DNA from: JBCBKL01 sp038521825
GTDB lineage: Bacteria; Pseudomonadota; Alphaproteobacteria; Rhodobacterales; Rhodobacteraceae
Length of the DNA stretch: 64,000 nt
Assembly: GCA_038521825.1 (NCBI GenBank)
Contig: JBCBKL010000001.1
Span: 248,001-312,000 of the forward strand
Direction of reading: 5' to 3'
This document shows, piece after piece, positions 24,106 through 31,256 of this stretch. Within the stretch, counting starts at the first letter, position 1. Every line of letters begins with the position of its first letter. A program made the position numbers and the translations under genes. A model generated the notes under the pieces. That model searched no databases and was not told the origin of the DNA. It worked only from the letters and a program-made list of their open reading frames with translations.

Positions 24106-26916
24106 ATGATGGGCCAGCAGCCAAATCTTGATCTTTCGCCACACGTCTCGGACGAGGTGCGCAAGACTACGTGCTACATGTGCGCCTGCCGCTGCGGGAT
24201 CAACGTTCATATGAAGAACGGCGAGGTCGCCTATATAGAGGGCAACCGCGACCATCCGGTGAACAAGGGCGTGCTGTGTGCCAAGGGCAGTGCGGGCATC
24301 ATGCAGGTCAACGCGCCCTCACGTCTGCGCGCGCCGCTCAAACGGGTGGGTCCACGTGGCTCGGGCGAATTCGAAGAGATCAGTTGGGACGAGGCGCTGC
24401 AAATCGCGACGGATTGGCTGGCACCCATTCGTCAACAGAACCCCGAGAAGCTGGCCTTCTTCACGGGTCGAGATCAGTCACAGTCGTTCACCAGCTTTTG
24501 GGCGCAGAATTTCGGTACGCCGAACTACGCTGCCCATGGCGGGTTCTGTTCGGTCAACATGGCCGCTGCGGGCATCTACACGATGGGTGGTGCGTTTTGG
24601 GAGTTCGGCCAGCCCGATTGGGATCATACCAAGCTTTTCATGCTGTTTGGCGTGGCCGAAGATCACGACAGCAACCCAATCAAGATGGGGATTGGCCGGA
24701 TCAAGGCGCGCGGCGCTAAGGTGATTGGCGTCAACCCGATCCGCACAGGCTACAACGCCGTTGCAGACGAATGGGTCGGCATCACCCCCGGTACCGATGG
24801 CCTGTTCATTCTGTCGCTCGTTCACTGCCTAATGAAGGCAGGGCGGATCGATCTGGACTATCTGGCCCGCTTCACCAACGCGCCCGTTCTTGTTGACGCC
24901 AAAACCGGACTGCTCATGCGGGACGATGATGGCAAGGAACTGGTGATCGACAAAAACACCGGCAAGCTGACCCCGTTCGATCAACCCGGTGTCCACCCCG
25001 ATCTTGCCGCGAGTCATAGGCAGTCGGGTGTTTCCCATCGTCCCGTTCTGCACCTGATGGCAGAGCGGTATCTGGTTGACGACTACGCCCCTGAAACCGT
25101 GGCCGAGCGCTGCGGTATACCGGCCGAGCGCATTCGCGCCATTGCGGCAGAGTTGGCCCGTGTCGCCTTTGACGAAGCGTTCGAGATCGACCAGCCCTGG
25201 ACCGATTTCCGCGGCGAACGGCATGACAAAATGATCGGGCGGCCTGTCAGCTTCCACGCCATGCGCGGTATCTCTGCACACGCCAACGGCTTTCAGACCT
25301 GCCGGGCACTTCATGTTTTGCAGATCCTGCTTGGTACCGTCGAAGTGCCGGGCGGTTTCCGCTTTAAACCACCTTATCCCAAACCCGCGACGGCCCACCC
25401 GAAACCCCATTGTGGTGTGCAACCTGACGCACCCCTCGATGGCCCGCATCTCGGGTTTGTTCATGGGCCAGAAGATCTGGCGCTGAAAGCCGATGGCACG
25501 CCCGCCCGGATCGACAAGGCGTTTTCGTGGGAAAACCCGATGAGCGCGCATGGCCTGATGCACATGGTCATCTCGAATGCCTATGCGGGCGATCCTTACA
25601 AGATCGAGACGCTATTCATGTACATGGCCAATATGTCGTGGAATTCGTCGATGAACACGACCGGTGTCATGAAGATGCTGACCGATAAGGATGAGAACGG
25701 TGATTATGTGATCCCCCATATCATCTATTCGGATGCGTATAGTTCCGAGATGGTTGCCTATGCCGATCTGATCCTGCCCGACACGACCTATCTTGAGCGG
25801 CACGATTGCATTAGCCTGCTTGACCGCCCGATTTGCGAAGCCGAGGCTGCGGCAGATGCCATCCGCTGGCCTGTGATCGAGCCTGACCGCGAGGTGCGAG
25901 GCTTCCAGACCGTTCTTATCCAGCTCGCCAATAAGCTGGGCCTGCCGGGCTTTACCGATGAGGATGGCAAGGCAAGGTATCAGGACTATGCCGACTATAT
26001 CGTCAATCACGAGCGCAAGCCTGGTATTGGCCCGCTGGCAGGGTGGCGCAAAACGCCCGAGGGGTCAGCGGCCGAAGGGCGCGGCGCACCCAATCCTGAG
26101 CAACTGGATCGCTATGTTGAAAACGGCGGCTTCTGGGTAGGGCATATCCCCGACGAAGCACTCTATTACAAACCTTGGAACGCCGCTTATCAGGACTGGG
26201 CCGTCGACCTTGGTCTTTATGACAGCCCGCAGCCCTATCTGTTTTCGCTTTATGTGGAACCCATGCGGCGGTTTCAGCGCGCCGCCGAGGGCCATGGCGA
26301 TAGCCAGCCGCCCGACCATCTGCGGGCCCAGATAAAGGAGCGGATGGATCCGCTACCAATCTGGTATGACCCAAGCCCCGAAAACAAGGCGGAAGACTAT
26401 CCCATCACGGCCCTGACTCAGCGTCCCATGGCAATGTACCATTCATGGGGATCGCAGAATGCCTGGCTGCGGCAAATCCATGGGCACAACCCGCTTTACG
26501 TCCCCACAAAACTGATGCTTGCGCATGGGCTTGAAGATGAGGACTGGGTCCGGGTGACCTCACCACACGGATCGATCGCGGTACCGGTGATGGAAATGGC
26601 GGCGCTGAACGAAAACACGGTCTGGACATGGAACGCCATCGGCAAGCGTAAGGGGGCTTGGGCCCTGGATGAAGACGCGCCCGAAGCGACCAAAGGTTTC
26701 CTGCTCAATCACCTGATCCACGAGCTTTTGCCGCCCAAGGGTGACGGTCTGCGCTGGTCGAACTCCGACCCGATCACGGGCCAGGCTGCTTGGTTTGACC
26801 TTAAGGTGCGGATCGAAAAGGTCGATGCACCGACCGAGAGCCAGCCTGCGTTTCCGCCGATCAAATCGCCAGTCCGCAGGGGGCCCGCATCCCTGGCATG
26901 GAAGGTCAAGAAATGA
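24106..26916 (+). CDS. soeA: Sulfite dehydrogenase molybdopterin subunit SoeA (DMSO reductase superfamily)
   Basis: The 936-residue protein starts with a [4Fe-4S] site (CYMCACRC, then GVLCAKG) right at the N-terminus and has no twin-arginine signal, so it is predicted to face the cytoplasm. The molybdopterin domains follow (FAFFTGRD-like LAFFTGRDQSQSFTSFWAQN, GGFCSVNMAAAG, DTTYLERHDCISLLDRP), and the C-terminal dinucleotide-binding domain includes PLYVPTKLMLAHGLEDEDWV. With the DmsB- and DmsC-like genes downstream it matches the SoeABC cytoplasmic sulfite dehydrogenase. Its position after xsc supports sulfite as substrate. A polysulfide or DMSO reductase is the alternative, but those have exported catalytic subunits. 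Confidence 0.85.
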   Translation: MMGQQPNLDLSPHVSDEVRKTTCYMCACRCGINVHMKNGEVAYIEGNRDHPVNKGVLCAKGSAGIMQVNAPSRLRAPLKRVGPRGSGEFEEISWDEALQIATDWLAPIRQQNPEKLAFFTGRDQSQSFTSFWAQNFGTPNYAAHGGFCSVNMAAAGIYTMGGAFWEFGQPDWDHTKLFMLFGVAEDHDSNPIKMGIGRIKARGAKVIGVNPIRTGYNAVADEWVGITPGTDGLFILSLVHCLMKAGRIDLDYLARFTNAPVLVDAKTGLLMRDDDGKELVIDKNTGKLTPFDQPGVHPDLAASHRQSGVSHRPVLHLMAERYLVDDYAPETVAERCGIPAERIRAIAAELARVAFDEAFEIDQPWTDFRGERHDKMIGRPVSFHAMRGISAHANGFQTCRALHVLQILLGTVEVPGGFRFKPPYPKPATAHPKPHCGVQPDAPLDGPHLGFVHGPEDLALKADGTPARIDKAFSWENPMSAHGLMHMVISNAYAGDPYKIETLFMYMANMSWNSSMNTTGVMKMLTDKDENGDYVIPHIIYSDAYSSEMVAYADLILPDTTYLERHDCISLLDRPICEAEAAADAIRWPVIEPDREVRGFQTVLIQLANKLGLPGFTDEDGKARYQDYADYIVNHERKPGIGPLAGWRKTPEGSAAEGRGAPNPEQLDRYVENGGFWVGHIPDEALYYKPWNAAYQDWAVDLGLYDSPQPYLFSLYVEPMRRFQRAAEGHGDSQPPDHLRAQIKERMDPLPIWYDPSPENKAEDYPITALTQRPMAMYHSWGSQNAWLRQIHGHNPLYVPTKLMLAHGLEDEDWVRVTSPHGSIAVPVMEMAALNENTVWTWNAIGKRKGAWALDEDAPEATKGFLLNHLIHELLPPKGDGLRWSNSDPITGQAAWFDLKVRIEKVDAPTESQPAFPPIKSPVRRGPASLAWKVKK

Positions 26917-27539
26917 CGGTCGAGACCTATCTGATTTACCTTGCCACCGTTCTGGTGTTCTTTGCCCATCCCCCGGGCCCAAGCCAGGTCTTGTTCATCG
27001 CCGGCTCGATGCAACATGGGCTCAAACGGGCATTGCCGATCATGGCTGGGGATCTCTCGGCCAATGCGATGCAGATCATCATCGCCGGTTTCGGACTTGT
27101 TGGTCTGATTGCGCTGTCGGCGAATGTGTTCAACGCGGTGAAATGGGCAGGCATTGCCTACCTGGTCTATGTCGGGCTTCGGATGATCGCGCAGTCACGC
27201 GGCGCGCGCGGCCCCGCCAAGCCGCCCAAGGTCAGCGCGCTTTTCCGGCACGGCTTCATAACCTCAGCCGCCAACCCTTATGCGGTTGTCTTCTTTGCCG
27301 CGCTCTTCCCGCAATTCATTAACCCCACTCTTGCGGTCGCGCCGCAGGTTCTGGTCCTCGGGATCACATATCTTGTTATCGATGGTGCAATCCTTTTGAT
27401 CATGGGGGCGGCCGCCGCAAAGCTGTTTGAGCTGATCGGCTCGCGGTTTGAGCGCATGATCGCCATGATATCGGGAATAGGCTTGCTTCTTGCTGCCACG
27501 CTGCTTGCCCTGCGCGGAACGCCGGAGGCTTCCAGATGA
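26913..27539 (+). CDS. LysE/RhtB family exporter embedded between soeA and soeB
   Basis: The 208-residue membrane protein has about six hydrophobic segments. It carries the LysE/RhtB signature FAHPPGPSQVLFIAGSMQHG at residues about 15-34, FRHGFITSAANPYAVVFFAA in the middle and a hydrophobic C-terminus. Family members export amino acids or related small anions. ATGA overlaps join it to soeA on one side and soeB on the other, so it is an integral operon member. Context suggests export of sulfite or a sulfonate/amino-acid by-product, but nothing in the sequence proves the substrate. ATG 26913 is the only start compatible with the overlap. Confidence 0.88.
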   Translation: MTVETYLIYLATVLVFFAHPPGPSQVLFIAGSMQHGLKRALPIMAGDLSANAMQIIIAGFGLVGLIALSANVFNAVKWAGIAYLVYVGLRMIAQSRGARGPAKPPKVSALFRHGFITSAANPYAVVFFAALFPQFINPTLAVAPQVLVLGITYLVIDGAILLIMGAAAAKLFELIGSRFERMIAMISGIGLLLAATLLALRGTPEASR

Positions 27540-28303
27540 CGCAACTCCCCGCCTCCACCGAAAAGAAACTCGGCCTTGTCATCGACCTCGACACCTGTGT
27601 CGGCTGTCATGCCTGTGTCGTTTCCTGCAAGGGTTGGAACACCGAAAACTACGGTGCGCCGCTGGCGGATACTGATCCGTATGGCGCTGACCCGGTCGGC
27701 ACGTTTCTCAACCGTATCCATTCCTACGAAGTGCAGCCTGAAGACGGTGCCGCGCAACTCATCCATTTTCCCAAATCCTGCCTGCATTGCGAGGATGCGC
27801 CCTGCGTCACGGTTTGCCCCACCGGCGCAAGCTACAAGCGGGTCGAGGATGGGATCGTTCTGGTCAACGAGAGCGACTGCATCGGATGCGGACTTTGCGC
27901 TTGGGCGTGCCCCTATGGCGCACGCGAGATGGACGGCGTCGAGAAGGTGATGAAGAAATGCACCCTCTGTGTCGACCGCATCTACAACAAAAATCTGCCG
28001 GAAGAGGATCGGGAGCCCGCTTGCGTCCGTACCTGCCCCGCCGGCGCGCGCCATTTTGGCGATCTGGGCGATCCCGCAAGCAAGGTCAGCCAGCTTGTCG
28101 CCGAGCGGGGCGGTATGGATCTGATGCCGGAACAAGGCACGAAACCGGTCAACAAATACCTGCCGCCGCGCCCGAAGGACACGATGCCCGAATTCGATGT
28201 CCTAGCTCCGTTTCTTGAACCGGTCGCCGAAAACCCCAGCGGTTTCCTGGGCTGGCTCGACAAGGCGCTCGATGCGCTGCCGGGTGGATCGAAGGCCGAG
28301 TAA
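27536..28303 (+). CDS. soeB: Sulfite dehydrogenase iron-sulfur subunit SoeB (DmsB-like)
   Basis: The 255-residue ferredoxin-type subunit has four cysteine groups: CVGCHACVVSCKGWN, CLHCEDAPCVTVCPTGASYK, CIGCGLCAWACPYGARE and CTLCVDRIYNKN...CVRTCPAGA. This is the arrangement of four [4Fe-4S] clusters in DmsB/PsrB electron-transfer subunits. There is no export signal, in keeping with a cytoplasmic complex. It passes electrons from the molybdenum subunit to the membrane anchor. It overlaps the LysE gene by 4 bp; soeC begins 3 bp after its stop. Confidence 0.92.
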   Translation: MTQLPASTEKKLGLVIDLDTCVGCHACVVSCKGWNTENYGAPLADTDPYGADPVGTFLNRIHSYEVQPEDGAAQLIHFPKSCLHCEDAPCVTVCPTGASYKRVEDGIVLVNESDCIGCGLCAWACPYGAREMDGVEKVMKKCTLCVDRIYNKNLPEEDREPACVRTCPAGARHFGDLGDPASKVSQLVAERGGMDLMPEQGTKPVNKYLPPRPKDTMPEFDVLAPFLEPVAENPSGFLGWLDKALDALPGGSKAE

Positions 28304-28305
28304 GA

Positions 28306-29178
28306 ATGCATCCAGCACCGTCCGTCATTGTTTTCACCACATTTTCTGGGCTTGGCTTTGGCCTGCTGATCTGGCTCGGCCTTGGTTTCCCCTCTGTCAC
28401 GGGATGGTCTGCCTTTGCGTTCTTTGCCATCGCATATGTCTTCGCCGTTGGCGGGTTGCTCGCCTCGACCTTCCACCTTGGCCACCCGGAACGCAGCCTA
28501 AAGGCGTTCACGCAGTGGCGCAGTTCGTGGCTCAGTCGCGAGGCATGGTGCGCGGTTGCCGCACTTACTCTGATGGCGTTGTACGGGGCCGGGCTGGTCT
28601 TTTTTGGCGCAAGCTTGGGCGCACTGGGTGTGCTTGGAGCAACCGCCTCACTCGCGACGGTGGTTACCACCTCCATGATCTATACGCAGCTCAAGACGGT
28701 TCCCCGGTGGAACATGATGCTGACGCCGGTCAAGTTCGTTGCCTTTTCGCTGGCTGGCGGGGCGCTGCTGGCCGGACAGGTATACTGGGCGCTTGGGCTG
28801 CTGGCGCTTGCAAGTGTCATCCAAATTGCTATGTGGGTCCAAGGGGACACTGCGCTGGCACGTTCAGGTACCGATATGGCTACAGCAACGGGCTTGGGTA
28901 CGGCAAATCAGGTCCGCGCGTTCGAGCCGCCCCATACCGGAACGAATTACCTGCTGAAAGAGATGGTGCACGTCGTGGGCCGCAAGCATAGCCTGCGCCT
29001 GCGGGTGATCGCTATCGTGCTCATGGCAGTTCTGCCGATCATTCTGCTGATCCTGCCGTTTTCGCATGTCTTCGCGGCGCTTGCGATTGTTAGCCACGTG
29101 CTCGGCGTGCTGACCGCGCGCTGGCTCTTTTTTGCTGAGGCCGAGCACGTGGTCGGCCTCTACTACGGAAAGCGCTGA
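28306..29178 (+). CDS. soeC: Sulfite dehydrogenase membrane anchor SoeC (DmsC-like)
   Basis: The 290-residue protein is almost entirely hydrophobic, with about eight membrane segments. It contains LASTFHLGHPERSLKAFTQW and SSWLSREAW, conserved in DmsC-type quinone-reactive anchors, and ends LFFAEAEHVVGLYYGKR. It anchors SoeAB and delivers electrons to the quinone pool. It is the last gene of soeA-LysE-soeB-soeC and ends 13 bp from the convergent RTX gene. Confidence 0.9.
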   Translation: MHPAPSVIVFTTFSGLGFGLLIWLGLGFPSVTGWSAFAFFAIAYVFAVGGLLASTFHLGHPERSLKAFTQWRSSWLSREAWCAVAALTLMALYGAGLVFFGASLGALGVLGATASLATVVTTSMIYTQLKTVPRWNMMLTPVKFVAFSLAGGALLAGQVYWALGLLALASVIQIAMWVQGDTALARSGTDMATATGLGTANQVRAFEPPHTGTNYLLKEMVHVVGRKHSLRLRVIAIVLMAVLPIILLILPFSHVFAALAIVSHVLGVLTARWLFFAEAEHVVGLYYGKR

Positions 29179-29191
29179 AGCGTTCAGTTGT

Positions 29192-30154
29192 CTAAGCAAA
29201 GATGAAGTCATATTCTGGAAGCAATTGCGCACCGGCCTGCACCATGACAACGTCAATACGGTAGTCTTCCGTCTGATCACCATCGCGGTCCACATGAACC
29301 GTGGCATATCTTGCATCCTGCGAGATCCAGAACGATTCCTGACCCCCGATCCCGTTTCCGGTTGGATCAAAGGTGAATTCGGGATCCAGTTCGATCTGGT
29401 CACAGTCAAAAACGTCAAAGTCCAAAATGGTGGCGATCAGACCAGATTGATCGGCGCTGTCCTTGAAGCGAAAGACATCATAATCGTCGCCGCCATAGAT
29501 CTTGTGATTTCTCGCATCCCCTGAGACGACAATCATATCTTCTCCGTCGCCCCCGTCGAGCGTGTCGGTTCCGCTGAATGAGAGGATCGTGTCGTTACCA
29601 ACGCCGCCTTCGATCCTGTCGTTGTCAATTTCGTCATGCGGGGCGCCTTTGTCCGAAAGGCGGTTGTGGCTATCATCGCCAATGATCACGTCATCCGCGA
29701 TCGAACCTTCGACATTTTCGAAATTTGCAATTTCTGCCGTATTTACGGTGGTCCCGGGTTGGAACAACTGGCCGACGATCTGAAAACCTTGCCCAAGCTG
29801 CAGGTTCACGCTCCATCCTGCCGACTGCTCAACCGTCAGGACGAGGATATCGACACCCGCCTGGCCGTCTAACGTGTCATGGCCCGTACTGGTATAGATG
29901 ACGTCATCGTCATTGCCGCCACCGACCCAATCGTCACCGCTGCCACCCGTCAGATAATCGGTCCCGTCACCGCCCCAGACCGTATCATCGCCACCGCCTG
30001 CATAAAGAATGTCCATGCCGCCCCAGCCGATAATGACAGAATCGCGGTCTGTTTCGAAACCGTAGTAATAGTCAGTCGCAAAGCCTTGACCGACATAGTG
30101 GTCCGCGTTTGCATACGCATTGAATGTCATCGTGTCGGAGAAGAAAGATGGCAT
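29192..30154 (-). CDS. RTX calcium-binding repeat protein, candidate type I secretion substrate
   Basis: The 320-residue acidic protein has no N-terminal signal. Two groups of RTX nonapeptides (GGxGxDxux) are seen: about residues 45-95 (GGGDDTVWGGDGTDYLTGG and following GSGDDWVGGGNDDD) and about 180-213 (GGVGNDTILS, LDGGDGEDMIVVSG). Such repeats bind Ca2+ and fold outside the cell. The extreme C-terminus DFIFA, an acidic residue followed by hydrophobics, resembles type I secretion signals of RTX proteases. No catalytic domain is recognisable. The ribosome-binding site is buried in a strong hairpin (30161-30190). The type I exporter at 1-1448 is a possible route but is not linked. Confidence 0.88.
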   Translation of the reverse strand: MPSFFSDTMTFNAYANADHYVGQGFATDYYYGFETDRDSVIIGWGGMDILYAGGGDDTVWGGDGTDYLTGGSGDDWVGGGNDDDVIYTSTGHDTLDGQAGVDILVLTVEQSAGWSVNLQLGQGFQIVGQLFQPGTTVNTAEIANFENVEGSIADDVIIGDDSHNRLSDKGAPHDEIDNDRIEGGVGNDTILSFSGTDTLDGGDGEDMIVVSGDARNHKIYGGDDYDVFRFKDSADQSGLIATILDFDVFDCDQIELDPEFTFDPTGNGIGGQESFWISQDARYATVHVDRDGDQTEDYRIDVVMVQAGAQLLPEYDFIFA

Positions 30155-30155
30155 G

Positions 30156-30190
30156 AAAAAAGCTCCTGAAAAATGAATTTAACAGGAGCT
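30156..30190 (-). promoter_or_regulatory. Terminator-like hairpin that sequesters the RTX ribosome-binding site
   Basis: On the minus strand AGCTCCTG (30190-30183), a 14-nt AT-rich loop, and CAGGAGCT (30168-30161) form a perfect 8-bp stem, followed by a T6 run (30161-30156, its first T closing the stem) and ATG at 30154. The AGGAG inside the second arm is the ribosome-binding site, 8 bp before the ATG. The element could serve as an intrinsic terminator for dapA transcripts, as a translational lock, or as both. Confidence 0.65.
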
Positions 30191-30244
30191 CAATATCGAT
30201 GCATATGGACTGGGTGCAGTCTGGAAAACCAGACCTTCCCCGGT

Positions 30245-31120
30245 CTAGTTCGTAAGCCCTGCGTGGCGCAGGGCGTCATCGACCAGCGCCTTGGTATTGT
30301 CCGCAAGACCCGTCAGCGGCATCCGCACTTCTTCGCTGCAAAGGCCAAGGCGCGACATGGCGTATTTCGCGCCCACGAGCCCCGGCTCGGTAAAGATCGC
30401 CTTGTGCAGCGGCATCAATTTGTCCTGCAGGGCAAGCGCCGAACCATAATCGCCGGCGAGACAGGCCTCTTGCATCCGCGAACAGAGCTTGGGCGCGACG
30501 TTCGCTGTGACGGAAATGCAGCCCACGCCCCCATGTGCGTTGAAGCCGTGCGCCGTCGCGTCTTCACCCGAAAGCTGAACAAAGTCCGGTCCGCAGGCCA
30601 TCCGCGTCCAAGATACGCGCGCCAGATCGCCTGTTGCATCCTTGACGCCGATTATGCGGGGCAATTTGGCAAGCTCGGCCATCGTTTCGACGCTCATGTC
30701 GATGACCGAACGGCCCGGTATGTTGTAGATGATGATCGGGATCTCGGCGCAATCGTGGAGCGCGGTGTAATGCGCGATCAGGCCACGCTGGGTCGGTTTG
30801 TTGTAGTAGGGCGTCACGATCAGGGCGGCATCGGCGCCAACGGCGGCGGCATGTTGGACAAACCGAATGGCCTCGACAGTGTTGTTCGATCCGGCTCCAG
30901 CGATAACGGGTACCCGTCCGCTTGCCGCTCTGACGACCTCTTCGACCACGGTTTCGTGTTCGTCATGGGTCAGGGTAGGGCTTTCACCAGTCGTGCCGAC
31001 GGGGACAAAACCGGCAGTGCCTTCGCCGATATGCCACTCGACCAGTTTCTTAAGCGTCTCCAGATCCAATGCGCCGTTTCTAAACGGCGTGACAAGGGCT
31101 GGGATTGAGCCTTTGAACAT
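30245..31120 (-). CDS. dapA: 4-hydroxy-tetrahydrodipicolinate synthase
   Basis: The 291-residue TIM-barrel aldolase condenses pyruvate with aspartate semialdehyde, the entry step to lysine and diaminopimelate. Present are MFKGSIPALVTPFRNGALD, VPVGTTGESPTLTHDEH (substrate Thr-Thr), IIIYNIPGRSVIDM (proton-relay Tyr) and RIIGVKDATGDLARV with the Schiff-base Lys. Length is standard. AAGGAG lies 9 bp before the ATG. It is divergent from the lytic transglycosylase gene, with an unusual nested inverted repeat between them. Confidence 0.96.
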   Translation of the reverse strand: MFKGSIPALVTPFRNGALDLETLKKLVEWHIGEGTAGFVPVGTTGESPTLTHDEHETVVEEVVRAASGRVPVIAGAGSNNTVEAIRFVQHAAAVGADAALIVTPYYNKPTQRGLIAHYTALHDCAEIPIIIYNIPGRSVIDMSVETMAELAKLPRIIGVKDATGDLARVSWTRMACGPDFVQLSGEDATAHGFNAHGGVGCISVTANVAPKLCSRMQEACLAGDYGSALALQDKLMPLHKAIFTEPGLVGAKYAMSRLGLCSEEVRMPLTGLADNTKALVDDALRHAGLTN

Positions 31121-31203
31121 CTCGACGCTCCTTCAACTTGTGGGTCAGGCAACCGCCCGATTGTGGACACGCCCACGACACATTCGTGAGTTGAAGTGTC
31201 GAG
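31121..31203. repeat. Nested imperfect inverted repeat in the dapA/transglycosylase divergent region
   Basis: Three pairs of arms are nested: CTCGAC (31121-31126) with GTCGAG (31198-31203), TTCAACT (31132-31138) with AGTTGAA (31189-31195), and GTGGG (31140-31144) with CCCAC (31172-31176). The outermost left arm begins directly at the dapA start codon and the dapA AGGAG lies between the first two left arms, so transcripts in either direction could fold. Confidence 0.45.
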
Positions 31204-31218
31204 GGTCTGCTTTATGGT
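31191..31218 (+). promoter_or_regulatory. Possible sigma-70 promoter of the lytic transglycosylase gene
   Basis: TTGAAG (31191-31196), 16 bp, TATGGT (31213-31218), four of six matches in each box. A start near 31225 would leave about a 32-base leader to ATG 31257. Confidence 0.35.
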
Positions 31219-31256
31219 CCAAGGCTCTAGCCCCGCGCCGATGGGAAATGCAAGAG

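Noticed and set aside
29400..30080. Repetitive GC-rich DNA that looks like tandem repeats
   Set aside because: The periodicity is explained by RTX nonapeptide codons in the minus-strand protein.
30867..31256. 130-codon N-terminal extension of the lytic transglycosylase
   Set aside because: It lies antisense inside dapA. A typical signal peptide begins at 31257.
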